Shown: positions 1-13,011 of the stretch, piece after piece | Numbering within the stretch: position 1 is the first letter of the stretch | How the letters are laid out: each line of letters opens with the position of its first letter | Origin: Anseranas semipalmata | Taxonomy: Eukaryota; Chordata; Aves; Anseriformes; Anseranatidae | Assembly: GCA_013399115.1 (NCBI GenBank) | Contig: VXAA01003831.1 | Coordinates: 299,402-363,401 of the forward strand | DNA: 64,000 nt | Reading direction: 5' to 3' | Made by a program: the position numbers and the translations under genes | Notes under the pieces: model-generated | Seen by the model: the letters and a program-made list of their open reading frames with translations, nothing else | The model's database searches: none | What the model was told of the DNA's origin: nothing

Positions 1-3000
1 TCAGCACAGTATCATCAGCACAGCAGTGAGTTGAAATGCACAGGCACTCAGGAAATGAGAGGAAAAAAAAAACATGCCACACAGCCGTGAACTTTTGTAC
101 TTTCTTTGTGTACGTCATGTGCTTCAGGTCCACGTACTTACACCCAAGGTTCTCTGAAGCATGCTTACTCGCAGTCTGAGAAGGGGAGGGAGCGAGCACA
201 CACAAACACGTGGGATGCTTACAGCAGCCAGAGAGTTTCAGCCTGCCAGCTACCCTGGAGCACAGCACGACACTTGCAGGGATAATGCCTCATCTGAAGC
301 ACTGATAAATCTGAAGCACCAGATAAATTTGCCTCCCCAAAGCACCTACTCCCAGAAAGTTAAAACATTTTTATTCAGGAAAAATGATTTTGTTTTGCTA
401 CACCACTCCAGCCTAGGATGTGAAAACCACAAGTGTTTTGCCTGTTTCTGACTAATAGTCAAATCTCTTGCTTTAAAGCATGCTGCTTGTTTCCTACACT
501 TTCCTGTTTGAAAATACCCTGAAGTATAACATGCTGCTGAGCCTGGAAAAGGTCAGCAAGGTTATATTCTCCTCTGTAGGTAATGGTGCATCAGTGTATC
601 AGCATAGCTACCATGAAGTCAATGTAACTTGGCCAGGTGACACCAATATCTTTCTCACTGTATCAATCAAATCTGCCAAGTCTGTTCACACACTGCATGA
701 CTGGGCTTGTCCAAGGCAGCTGGAAATAGAAAATCAGCAAGGTGCAAGCAGTAACAGTCAGTATCAGATTGCTGCCAGCAGAGAGGCGGTGTGGTCACTG
801 CTTTTTGTGTTTGGCTGCACCTTATCTGGGTGCCAGAGACTGAAGCCTTGCCTTTGCCTTACTCCAACACCACCTTCACGACATCCACTTGCCATGTGTT
901 TGGTCTGAATGCAGTTGCTCTCATGGTGTCGTGCTTTCCACCATGACACGGACAATGGCATAGCCAAGCCAAAGCAGACGGGCACCAGCCTGGCTCGGCC
1001 CATAGAACCACCCGGCCTGCTCCTCAGGTCACAGCCTGGCCCAGCTGGCAAGGGCAGTTCCGTAGCTCATGTTCACCTGGTGTTACCAAAAATAATGTCT
1101 ACTTCACTGTTCACACACTCCACATAATCTGGCCTAACATGATGGGGAAGAGAGGAAAAAATAAATACTTGTAAAATATGTTTCCCCTCCCTGACAGGGC
1201 AGAGCTTCATATGGCACCACTAAACCTCATACAGAGGCATCCCCGCGTGCAGCCATGAAAGGCCCGAGTCCAGGCCTCGCACCAAAATTATTAGTGGGAA
1301 AAGCAACCTTGGAAGGGCAGGGGAAAACCCCGCACTTGGCAGGACACAAAAAAGCTGACATTAAATAGGGACACAGCCAAGACATGTCCCAAAGGGCACG
1401 ACCATGTACAGCATCAGCCCTCAGAGGATTTGAAATTTTGACGCTGAGCAAGTAGTGTTTGAGGTCTCCAGCCAGTTCGTCAGGCTGCAGGGACAGGCCA
1501 CCTCTGCAGAAATGGCCTCGCAGTTGCTGCCTGCCCTCCCCAGCTGCTTCCACCCACCCATCAGCCACCGCAGGCAACAGCATTTGCTGCAACCCACGTT
1601 CCGGTGGCATCCCTGGGCTCATTGTAACTACAGACCCCCCGCACCATGTCAGGATATCGGCTCTCCTACATCATTTTGCTTTTCCGAAGCAGTCACTTGT
1701 TCCTACAACAACCTATGAAACATGTTAGCCTGTGAGGTTAGTAAGACAACAAAAATTAGGACATGTGTGCATCAGCACTGGTCCCTGTGCTGCAGCTTCA
1801 CTGCTCCTCCCCTTCAATAAACCAAGCAGAGTTTTTATCCCCCTTACGTCCCATTCCTACATAATTTTACTAGAAAATGCCTTTTGCAGCACTGGGATAT
1901 CAGGATGCACCTGCAGAAGCTGCAGGGAAATGAATGAATTTATGTCAGTACATGTAATAAGCACAAGAGCAGACCATATTGTATTACTCATCTATGCTGA
2001 TAAAAAAAATAAAGTACCACTAAACAGTAAAATAATCTGTGATTTCAGTGTCAAGGGCTGAACTGTGCTCTCTAATCATGCTTGCAGACATGAAGACAGC
2101 ATATAGGCACTGTTGCAGTAGACTGTACTGTTAAATAGAGCTCAACCATAGCAGAGCTCAAGTTACTAATAAAGAAAATTCCTACATCAAACCCCAGAAA
2201 CCTTCAAGTTTTGCTTGAAGGCACAATCTGACTTCAGAAAGCAGTGAAGAAATGGGGCTAACATGTACACCGAATAATCCAGATTCCCTTTTAACCTCTT
2301 ACCAATAGCCCCCATGCATTACTGAGTCTTCTGGTTTCTGCTGTGCAACCCCCTTGTCTGTCACAGGTTGAGAGTGTTGATCCATCACAGCCCAGGCATT
2401 TCTCAAGGAACAATAGCCAGCAACGCCAAAAAGCCATTAAGATCATGCCAGGTAAGTGTAGCCCTATGGGCAAAGGGTACTGCATCCAAGACTGGTTCCT
2501 GTCTCAACTGCTTCAGTAAAAATACCCAAGTTGGAGCTTTCGGAAAGGTTGTAGGAAGATCTCCTATGAATAAAATGCTGGCGCAATTGAGTTTTGAATA
2601 TCTATACCTTACGAAGTGTTAAATTTACAAACATTTTTTTCTGTTCTGAACCTTCTAGGTTCCTGCAACCAGTGACTAAAGGCCCCAACATCCAGCATGC
2701 AAAGGCTGTGACGAGTTGTCACCAAATACAGCAAAGCCAGTGGCAGACTTTTCACAGACATGCTGGCAGATTGCTTTGGTCACCACCAAGACCAAGGTTG
2801 CAAGCCTCTTTGCCTCTTCCCAGTCCAGAGAGAAGACTAGGTACTGGCACTGAACTTTTGTTAATAGCTGGGAGGTTTTTAATTGAATACAGTTGACGTT
2901 TTAAACACCACAGAGCCTGCACAGTTAAGTCTCTGACAGATTGGCAGGTGTTAAACTGCAAACCCCTAACAAACCCAAAAGATGACAACCCTTAAATGTG

Positions 3001-4039
3001 ATGGAGACTTTTCTCACAAGCCATTCTTCCCCACTTTGCATGTACTCTGCACAAACTTGAAAGCAGCAAATAAAACTACTTTAACCTTCAACTTGCTGCA
3101 AAGAAGCTAAACTGCTCAAGAGGACATACTTGTGAACAAGTGTTTCAGATATACTTACTAATAATTTAATTCCTGGTCTTCCTATGTACTAAACAACCAT
3201 GAACTGGGTGGGACAGAGAAAAGCAACGACAAAGCATATAAAAAACTAACCTGTTAGTTTTAGGAAATGATGCCAGAAGCATCCATAGGAAGATGAAGCA
3301 GACCCCACACAATAACTTGCAGAACTGGAAACACGTGAGCTGCATTTTTTTTCCCTGTAACAGCAGTGTTTTGTTTTGTTTTTTAAACCAACCATTCTTC
3401 ACTCTGGTTATCATGTCTCAGTGTGAGATACTGTACCACTGCATGTGTTCTTTGTAGCTGGGAGGGTTGGGAAGCTCTAGGAGCAGTATGAAGTATTAGC
3501 CCCTCCTCTTTACTGCGGTCAGAAGAGACACCACGCACCTCCTTAGTGTTCCTTCGTGAACTTTTCTACTGTACAAAAGGCAGTTTCTCTTCCCTTCCTC
3601 CTGCATTAGCCACTTATACATCAGAAAATGCTAGTCCTCACTTCCCTCCAGGTAATGGCATGCACAGCTGCTAAAAATCAAAGCTGCAGCTTTGCCTGGG
3701 AACAGCCAAGGAGGAGTTGGAAGGGAGAAAGAACCCAGGTGTTCAACACTGTGGTATCATATAGTCACCATAAAGAGGTATCTACAAAATGCAGACAAAA
3801 TAGAAAACTGCTTCCTTCCTTCTCCAAAACGCTTTGCTATCCAAGTTAAAAAAAACTCCAAGAGTCAAATGAAGGAAGAAACTTCCTCCTGCAACTTCCA
3901 TTTAAAGCAGCAAGATCTGTGATGCTGCCTGTTAATACACGAAAGCCCACATTAATAAAGTCTCCATATGAATAGTACATATCCACAGTGATTTTAATAG
4001 TACAGCTTCTGAATCTTACAGTGTCATATCTGACATGAG
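1..4039. other. Intergenic DNA downstream of RAB20, nothing recognised
   Basis: I see no exon, RNA gene or mobile element here. In mammals the next gene on this side is COL4A2, convergent with RAB20, but no collagen Gly-X-Y repeat or NC1-type sequence is readable in any frame. The open frames present are short and lack coding character. A plus-strand AATAAA occurs at about 3954-3959 with nothing to assign it to. Confidence 0.6.
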
Positions 4040-4554
4040 AAGACTGTAATTGCTTTATTAGCTACAAATATAAATTATACCTGGATTTTCTTTTTCTTTT
4101 CTCTAAGAATAAAAAAGTACCATGTGTTCGATCTTCCAAAGTTAGAATCACAAGGGTAAAGATGATAATCATTTGAAAGCTGTATAGAGTATACAAATAG
4201 ATCATTTACATGCAACATGAAATGGCAAGTCATTAAAAAGAAGACTCCTTCAAAACTGTTCAAATGATTGTCACTACCAAATGTACTAACACAATTTGTC
4301 TTCGGAGCCCTTGGAAACTGGCAAGTCCTCCTCCATAATTTCACTCGCATTCTCATACATAGAGTTTCCCAGAAACATTTAATGTTCAGGAGACTTGGTT
4401 CTGCGTGGCTTTTTTTTTTTTTTTTTTCTCCCACATAAACCATTAGATTCTATTTATTCTTTGTCTTTTCCTTCCTGGTGAACTGTAAGGACTTCTTACT
4501 CTTCAGTTTGCTAGAGTGAACAGTCCCTCCCATTTCTTGTGTCATGTAAATGTT
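4040..4554 (-). other. RAB20: Probable RAB20 3' UTR with poly(A) signals
   Basis: The RAB20 stop codon (TGA) is at 4557-4555. On the minus strand, canonical AATAAA signals follow at 4458-4453, about 97 bases after the stop, and at 4059-4054, about 500 bases after it. The second would give a 3' UTR of ordinary length, so I place the likely end near 4030-4040; the first could give a short isoform. The UTR contains an A-tract on the minus strand (T run 4410-4427), which could cause internal oligo-dT priming. The exact cleavage site is inferred. Confidence 0.6.
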
Positions 4555-5075
4555 TCAGGCACAACAACCAGATTTTGTCCTTTTTGCTGGCTTGTAGTCA
4601 GTAATGTCTACAGTTTGTGGTGGCCCCTCAGCTTTCTGCCGTACAATTATTGGTACTACCATCTCAAACACAGTTTCAAAGAGGTAGTCCACCTTATATC
4701 CTGTTTTTGCACTGGTCTCAAAGCACATTTTCTCAGCAGCTGGAACATCCTTCTCATCCAGCATTTTGTATTTCAATATCTTCTTATAGAGTGCAATCGC
4801 ATCCTCTGCACGGACTTGTTTTCGCACTTTCGAGCCACAGCTGGCAATGGACTTTTCAGGCTTATTTTCATCAGGTGGCAAAGCACAGTCATCGGTGAGG
4901 TCAACTTTATTTCCAACAATAGCAAAAATGCAGTCAGCACTTGCACTGTCCGTCAGTGCCAAGAATCTGTCTTCCAGCTCCATCAGGCTTTGGAGGCTGT
5001 TCACATCATACGTGAGGATCACGGCAGCTGCTCCTCTGCAGTACATAGACCCAAGGCCATGAAACTGCTCCCGTC
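4555..5075 (-). CDS. RAB20: RAB20, coding exon 2 (last exon), Rab-family small GTPase
   Basis: This exon encodes the last 173 residues of RAB20, a Rab GTPase of endosomes and phagosomes, reported as hypoxia-inducible in mammals. Read from the exon start (Gly = residue 1) it begins GREQFHGLGSMYCRGA, the segment after the G3 DTA motif. G4 NKVD is at residues 56-59 (4900-4911) and G5 SAK at 122-124. The protein ends SGCCA, a C-terminal di-cysteine for geranylgeranylation. A charged insert between G4 and the KQV segment is typical of RAB20. The minus-strand acceptor TTTGCCAG lies just before 5075, so the Gly codon is split (phase 1). The frame can be read upstream to an ATG at 5133, but that part is intron. 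The frame has no stops or frameshifts and its length fits the second exon of the two-exon family gene. P-loop, switch I and DTA must come from exon 1, which is not visible. Identification rests on recognised family sequence, not on a database search. Confidence 0.96.
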
Positions 5076-7800
5076 CTGGCAAAGGTTTAAACACAAAAGA
5101 AGTTAGTGTAGTGGAAGCTACATTATTAACCAAGTAAAAGAGTTTAAGAAATTTTAAGCCAACTTCACAAGATGGGATGGAACACTGAAGGTAAAGTGCG
5201 TTATTTTTACCATTTTCAGGTATTTTTCATTCTTCTTCTCCTTAAGAGTGCTACAGTGCCACAGAACACTCTGATTTAGAGCAGGGAGTCTGTAAAGATG
5301 AGTGACCATGCAAGTGTGACAAGGCATTCACAGTTGCAGAAAGAAAAAAGAATTGCATATTGGTTTATGTCTCGTGAATGACTACCCTGCTTGCATCCAC
5401 AGATGTCCCATTCCAACTATTCAACCACTTATAAACACAAAATAAGTTCTATTGTGTCAAATTCTGCTAGAATTTATTACTCATCTAAACTCAGTACACA
5501 TTTTTCAAGTACACCCAGTTCAGAAATCTGGATCGATGCCAGTAATCCACTTCTTCCTAGGTTTTGCAGGATTTCATAAGCAATTTAGTCCTATGCTACA
5601 CATCCACAGTTCTCAGGTACATTGGCTTTACAGGAAGAGACTCCTTGTCTTTAATACTTCTGTATGTGGCCTGTATTTTTATGCACCTGTCCCACCATAA
5701 GTACTTACACTTTTTAGGGCATTAAACACACACAAATGAATCCTAACTTCACTTTAACTGTAATTTACCTTTCAATTTAGTTGCCCTGACTCACTCAATA
5801 ACCCACAATTAATAGTAAAACATTTCTTCCTCCTCATCATTCAGCAAATATCTAACAGCATTTCCAGCTAAGCCTCGATGGTCTCTTTCTGACTTGTTTC
5901 CTGAAAGACAAAACTGATTCTACCTTAAACTCTGGGAAGGAAACAATGCTCTGCAGTAGTTGCAAAGGGACTAAGGGAAATGAGACTGAAGACAAACATT
6001 GTTTTCCTTTCCCACAGAGAACTTTCCCAAACATCTACAACATCTGGAATTTTGCTCTAGCACTGTCACTTTTCTTCCCAAAACTCGATCAAGAAAAAGA
6101 TTAAATGCACTGGAATTCAAATAGCCATCAGAGCCAGCCTTCGGTCACTACAGAACAGAATTGTGAATGAACAAAGAAAATAAAAAAGAGCCAAGAATGC
6201 AACTCCAGCTACATTTTCAAACATTTATCATCATCATTTATCAACTCTTTTCATACAGCCTCTTTGCACAGGGCCTCCATTTATAGAAAATCTGGAAATG
6301 ATCTGGTTACGTTTCTTTTTTTTGAAGGAAGCTACTGACTACAAAGAGTTACAGTATCATGAAATCATTGCATAGGACTGTAGAATGGGAAAGGTAGAAA
6401 TTCACGCTGAAAGATACAGGTCAGTGTATATTAGGAAAACACATCTGCCACATGAACATGCACATGATGAAGGTCACTTAGAGCCTACCTCCAGTCAGGA
6501 ACAGAATTTAAAATAGATCTTTGAGTCACTGTCGGCAGTCCTTTGAGAAACCTCACGACACTACTCCGTGATGGGCAGAAGAGAGACAAGGTGTTAACAG
6601 TTATCAGTAAAACAAAACTGGGAAACAGAACTAGAACATGAAAGCCACAGCTCACTACACCTTTAACACTGAGTGAATTGCCAAAGAAATTAATTTGGAA
6701 ACGTGCAGAGTAAAATATAAAGAGGTATAAAGGAAGGTGCTGTGGATGCCCAGAAATGTGAAAACTTTTGTATGTGTAAAAATAGTGGGATTGTTTGGGC
6801 TGGTAAATGGTTGAAAGAGAGTATAAATGGACGTCTATAAATTCATGTGTAGTCTCTGGGTTACTTTCTCGTAACACAGAAAATGTGAATACCCCATCAA
6901 AAAAGCATGCATGTAGTTTAAATACTTCCCAACATAGTGAATAACCGGAAATTACTGTTATATGTCATTTTAGAGGTCAAAAGTTCAATGAATGGCATTT
7001 GAACTGCATCTGTGCAATTTTGTATAACTTTTGATTTGTTTTCCTCCAGCAAAAAGAAGTTCTTTAACCAGTGACGTGGCAAGTAGAAATAAGGGGAAAT
7101 AAAGAAAAGAAGAGAGGTGCCCTTTTTTGGTTACGCTAGGTAATGGCAAGGGAGATTGGGGTGTATGGAGGAGGTCAGTATTTTCACACTTTTTCTTCAA
7201 ATCTCATGTTCATATTTGTGCTTTCAGTCGCACTGCAAGTGAGTCTTTTAGAAATGTCCAATTTTTCAGAAGAAGTTTGTGCCGTGACCTACTTTGTTTT
7301 CATCAGAATCCCGATTATACTGCGGTCTGGAAGCCACAATGGAACATATATTCTCCCCATCCTCCCACTTCAGATGCCTAAACCATAAAATCCAACCCCC
7401 AAAATCATTTGCTACGGCAACCAAAGGCTAGAACAATACTATTGCTTGTTTTATGGAATTTGTATGCTAATCTAATCTTGCACAGCACAATATAAACCAT
7501 GACACAATTACATTCTAACTACAAACTGACTACTTCTACAACTAATGTGTTGTTGAAAAGAGGAAAAAGCAGAAAGAAGAATTTGCCTTGCATAAGGGAT
7601 TAATTATATCAGAGGAATTATGGACAGTCTCTCGCTCACCCACACAACACAATCTACATAAACATGCAGAAAAATGCATGATTTACTTTTGCTGCACAGT
7701 CTGCTTGTACATACCATTTGTAGCACTCAAGGGCTGGAACATGCAGAAACTCCCCCAAAACTGTGCAATGCATTTAAAGTAGTATCTTAACTATCCACAA

Positions 7801-8362
7801 GGTGCCAGTCAATATAATGAAGGTCAAAATAGCATCAGCCCTGGTGAGACCACATCTGGAATATTGTGTCCAGTTCTGGGCCCCTCAGTTCAAGAGGGAC
7901 AGGGAACTGCTTGAGAGAGTCGAGCGCAGAGCCACAAAGACGATTAAGGAAGTGGAGCATCTCCCATATGAGGAAAGGCTGAGGGAGCTGGGTCTCTTTA
8001 GCTTGGAGAAGAGGAGACTGAGGGGTGACCTCATCAATGTTTATAAATATGTAAAGGGTGAGTGTCAGGAGGATGGAGCCAGGCTCTTCTCAGTCACATC
8101 CAATGATAAGACAAGGGGCAATGGGTGCAAGCTGGAACTCAGGAGGTTCTACTTAAATATAAGAAGTAACTTCTTCACGGTGAGGGTGACGGAGCACTGG
8201 AACAGGCTGCCCAGAGAGGTTGTGGAGTCTCCTGCTCTGGAGACATTCAAAACCCACCTGGATGCGTTCCTGTGTGACCTGATCTAGGTGTTCCTGCTCC
8301 GGCAGGGGGATTGGACTAGATGATCTTTCAAGGTCCCTTCCAATCCCTAACATTCTGCGATC
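7801..8362 (+). mobile_element. CR1 LINE, 5'-truncated copy with 3' end
   Basis: A nearly intact stretch of about 160 codons (7802-8287) encodes the C-terminal end of the CR1 ORF2 protein, with family signatures such as [36 protein letters not shown] and [11 protein letters not shown]. It is followed by the CR1 3' UTR and a terminus resembling the CR1 octamer (ATTCTGCGATC near 8352-8362). The endonuclease and most of the reverse transcriptase are missing, so it cannot move on its own. The open frame suggests a fairly young insertion. It lies in RAB20 intron 1, opposite to the gene's direction. Confidence 0.95.
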
Positions 8363-9789
8363 AGACATTACAGTGAAAAAACCTACTACAGAGACAGTCA
8401 TCCCTTTCTTCGGGCCAGTTATTTCTTTGTCTGGAACCATCTGGTCCCACTCCAACAACATGCCTTTTTACGATGTCAGCTAAATCAAACTGCAAACCCT
8501 AAATCCAAGAATTAAACAATTTCACCCTTGCAAAAAAAGAAAGGCAACAGGGAAGAGTGGCAGAACTATATCAAATAATTTACAATCAACGGAATTACAA
8601 GAACAACCAAATCAACCACAAAAGAATAATATTAGGGAAATTTTTAAAGCCAAGCAACCAAAACTAATTTCCATTTTTCTTTTCATTTTTATATTTTGCC
8701 TTATTTATAGCAGTTCAGAAACCCTATGGCCATATCATTATCAGCATCACCATTTGCATTTCAGAGGCTCTTCCAGCAAGTATATGAAATCCTGTTGGAG
8801 ACTTCACCCACTCAGGAGCAGCGCAGCCAAGAAGCTTTTTCAAAATCCTGTGGTGGTTGCCGTAAACAAAGACTTTTGAGCCAGATGGACCTCAGTACCA
8901 TAAAGCTCGTAAGAAACCCACAGGAGAAAGAAGGGAAAAGCAGAGGCCTTGCAAGAGGCCAGTCTGATAAACGAACAAGGCTAGAGTTAAAGCCTGCTAA
9001 GATGAGAACCGAAGGCCTAGGCTTTGGTCTAGCCAGCCTCCTACAGCACCCTGACCTCTTGGCTGGGAGGCTGCAGCCCACCTGAAGGCTTGCTCCAGAC
9101 AGGACCACAGCCTGACAGAGCATCCCCTTCCCTTCCCTTCGCAGCTCCCAGCCATGGGATCAGCTGCCCCCAGCTGCTTCCTGGCCGCTGTCCCTGGGGG
9201 GTGAGATCCCAAGTAGCCTATGAAGTTGCTGTTGATGTTCAGGAGAGCAAAAGATTTCCTCCAGCCAGATTTGAATCCGTCCCTTACCTACCACCCCTTC
9301 AAAAGCTTTCACCTCAGCTTCTAAAGTAACATAACTTCCCACACACACTTCCAAGAAATCTTCTACTGGAAGAACAAGTTTTAAATCTGTCAATGCTGAG
9401 CACACAGAAGAATGCAAAATAGACTGTTACCTTAAGTCTTGAGGGAATAAAACACCACAAATACTAAAGAGCTAAAAAGGTCTTCCAGAAGGTACTGAAA
9501 AAAGTGATGTTATTCTGATACTAAGTCTGAAAGGGGTCCCAAATTCCAAGTTTCTAAAAGTAAACATGTAGTGTGGAAAACTACATGAAAGTAAGTGGTA
9601 GAAGCACATTAGTACTGTATTTAAAATAAACACGAATGCAAAATTATCCAGAATGTTTTTGAGACAGTCCATAAAACCAGATCTCTTCCAAGCCTTTTCA
9701 TTGTAATTTAAGCAGGATCATCATCTAAGCAGTAGAGAGGAATTAACACAAACATAAGGTATCATCTAGGTTTTCCCTTTTGAATTCTA

Positions 9790-9809
9790 ATTCTCTTTTA
9801 AAAGAGAAT
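9790..9809. repeat. Perfect 20-base palindrome
   Basis: The half-site ATTCTCTTTT is followed directly by its exact reverse complement, with no spacer. The wider flanks (AATTC on the left, GAATC on the right) continue the symmetry imperfectly. Function unknown. Confidence 0.9.
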
Positions 9810-9865
9810 CTGAATCTGAGCACGTACAAAATGAGACAGGAATTGTGCCCTAAGAAGACAGCCAA

Positions 9866-9916
9866 NNNNNNNNNNNNNNNNNNNNNNNNNNNNNNNNNNN
9901 NNNNNNNNNNNNNNNN
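9866..9916. other. Assembly gap (51 N)
   Basis: A run of N within RAB20 intron 1, flanked on the right by GA-rich sequence (GGGAAGAGAGAGAGAAAG). A purine-rich low-complexity stretch probably stopped the assembly. The palindrome at 9790-9809 lies only 56 bases to the left. Confidence 0.95.
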
Positions 9917-12900
9917 GGGAAGAGAGAGAGAAAGTATGACACCCACGAGACAGCACAGAGAACAGTACTAGAAAGAAATGTGGTTTCTGCTGCAGTGAGA
10001 CAAAGGTTCAAAGGGTGACCCTGATGCTCTTGAGTTGCTTCAGTAGGACCATCCATGTGATCACAAGACCAGACACAGAAGCTCCTTCTTAAGAAACAGC
10101 ATTTCATTCTGTTTGCAGACAGACCGGTAAAGTTATGACCCTTTAAATGACATCAGGGGAAATAATTTGGCTAGAAACCAAGATTTCTGTTTGTGCACGT
10201 ATATCAAGATACATGCCGACTATCAAAAAGCAAGCAATAAAGGTCCTTGAAGGTTTCAGAAAAATTCCACTGCCCACATGTGACTCAGGCTGTAAAGTTT
10301 TGACATTGATGAAGTCAGAGTTCTTCAATTCTTTCTCAATACTGATATTTATTCCTTCTAGACAGCTTTATTGCATTTCCCTTAAAGTCAGGAACTTTAT
10401 TAAGAACTGGACTATGCCTGTGGTTACCTGGGGATAAAAATAAAGCTCTCCATCACAAAGGATTAACATGGAGGACCTAAGTAGGAATTAGTGGAAACAA
10501 ATGAGTCTGAGAACACTGGAGAGCTCAACTTTTACACACCCAGAAGCTGTCTGAATACATGATTTCCTGATCCATTTCAAATGCCAACATTTGGTTTTGC
10601 TCCAAGACGAAATCCCCCATGGAATAGAAGTCTTTGGGAGGAGAAAAAATAGAATAAAAAAACATCAAACCATTGAATGTTGAGTAACTAGAAAATGTAC
10701 TTACACTCTGCCTTTACCTGCTAGTATACATTCACAATGCTATATTATAGAACATACTTGTCTACATGGAAGTTTCAGAATGCAACAGACCTCTAGCTCC
10801 ACTAAAAATCAAGATGACATTTATTTTCTTTATACTCATTACTCAGAAATCAATCAACAGTCGAGGTGTGAACTGTGCCCTACTTCAGGAGATTCTATTT
10901 AAGTTACTAAGGTGAAGTATGGATGCCTTGGCCAAAGCAGTACGTAATATAAACACAGGAAAGTCCTGATCTTAATGCCCAAAGGGCTTCCCTTTCATCT
11001 TGTAAAGTAGAAAGCTATACATGGAAGAAGAAAATAACAGCTGCATTGGTTGAGTGAACAAAGAACAAAGGAAAATTCTTCAATACATCTCTCTGAAGAA
11101 AAACCACCAAAACCAAACAGTCAGGAAAGCAACCTCAATGTAGTGTATGACTGGGACAAGCCTACTGCATTTCCAAATGTAACTTACTCTCAATTGCTAA
11201 GTCACGTCTCTGTTTCATATTAAAAGAAGATTTAAAATGGCAAAAGAGTCAATCTTCTCCCTTAAATCTCTGTATTTTTGACTTAAAGAACAAATATGTC
11301 AAATTCTGAAGGGGTCTGAAATTCCAAATAGCCTGCAAATGTCCCCACTCTACAAATGTGAAGCACTTCAGGCTTGTAAAGCTCTTTCTGCAACACAGCC
11401 ATTCAGTGTGAGCCAGAAAGCCACTTAAGCAGGAACAATCATTCGCTCCTCACTTAGGCAAGACAAGAAATCGTGATCAAACCGAGGACTGTCCTTCATG
11501 CTGCTTTAATTATCATACTACAGATATCACCCCCCCATTAACAAATGTTTCACTTTGACACAAAAAGCCAAGGCTAGAAAGACCAGAACTTATCCACCGG
11601 ATAATTTTTAGCTATGACTTACTTAAAACCCCTCAGATCTGGCCTTAGAAGATGGTGATTATTTAAAAAGACCTTTACAATAAAAGAAACAATTACCACA
11701 ACTTCAGACTGTAAAACATTTTTCTTTTCACTCTAACTTAAAACGCATAAACAGATAAAAGCACCACCATGGCACACCCCTGTTCCTTCCTCTCACCAAC
11801 ACACATACTCCTTATCTTGGAGGTCAGAATACAACCTTACATCCAAATTTACTGATCTTAGTAACTTTCAAGCCTGACAGCATTTCGGAATTTATACTGC
11901 TTTATAAATAAAAGAAATATGCTGAATGAGCTCCAGTACTCCCCTAAAGGCTGGTGTTCAGGAAGGCAAATATACTCAGGATGTTTCTTTCAAGTGGCAC
12001 AAATATCTTCACATAAAAATAGAGGACAATATTCAAATGGAGACAAGTCCCCAGTTCAAAAGAACAAATGATATATTTGAACTATTTGTCACAGACAGAA
12101 AAGCCTCAGCAACCGTCAACAGTGAAGCAGAAGATACTTTCTAATACATTTAATTTCATGACATCTGAATAAGAGGCAGGTCTCAAGAGTTCAATGTACT
12201 ATTGTACAGGAAGAAAATGTTATTTTCCTGATCTGGATGTGGCATTACATTATACCACTATAATCCAGTCTCCACTGAATTTACACAGAGAAATCTTACA
12301 CAATCTACTGGCAGATTACAGAATAGAATTGTTCCAAATATTAAAATATTCAAGTTAATTAATCTGATTTTGTCTGAACAGCCTGATAATTTACTCAGGA
12401 AAATCCAACTAGTTATCAAGTTGGAGGTAGAGAATGGTTTTCATAAAACAGGAAATGCCTTGACACTGTAATCACAAATTTATGAGCTATGGTACCACAG
12501 GATGGCTTTTATCCTGAGAGATTAAGCTGCACTCATCTATGTAAATAAAAATATTAAAGAGAGAACTTTGAGAAGCTTGATAAACTGTCATCATTGATCC
12601 AGAAGTGTCTAGGACAAAACATATCCAAACATAGGTAAACTCTGTCATTAGAAAGTCTAAATTTTGGTAGGAATCAAAAAAAGAGGAAAAATTCAGTAAT
12701 GAACAACTGAAGGACCATTTGAAAGGATCTATTCTTAAATGCAATTAAAAAATGAGCATAAATCTTTATCTTTGAAGGATAACCATTTGCCTTCTGCAAA
12801 GTTATGCCTAGATATTTAACAGATATTAATATATTTTCCATGGAATAAGAGGAAAAAATAAGGTAGTATTTGGAAAAAAAAACTGGATGGGATGATGAGT

Positions 12901-12970
12901 GGTTACCAAACATTGCTGCGTTAGCAAATTTGCTGGGGATTCCATCTCCAATGTAACATGCAAAGAAAAC

Positions 12971-13011
12971 AATATATATCCATATATATATATACACACA
13001 TACATATATAT
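12971..13011. repeat. TA-rich microsatellite
   Basis: Alternating TA and CA dinucleotides, interrupted by single C bases. Confidence 0.9.

Noticed and set aside
1..4000. 3' end of COL4A2, expected from mammalian gene order
   Set aside because: No NC1 or Gly-X-Y coding sequence can be read in any frame; the gene must end outside the window.
4516..5106. 196-codon plus-strand open frame
   Set aside because: It is the antisense shadow of RAB20 exon 2 and has no family resemblance of its own.
5076..5133. In-frame ATG at 5133 as the start of RAB20
   Set aside because: The residues between it and the Gly at 5075 do not resemble any Rab, and a proper acceptor separates them; this is intron.
8726..9085. 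119-codon plus-strand open frame behind a TTTGCATTTCAG
   Set aside because: An acceptor-like site is present, but the product matches nothing I know and the frame lies antisense in the intron of RAB20.
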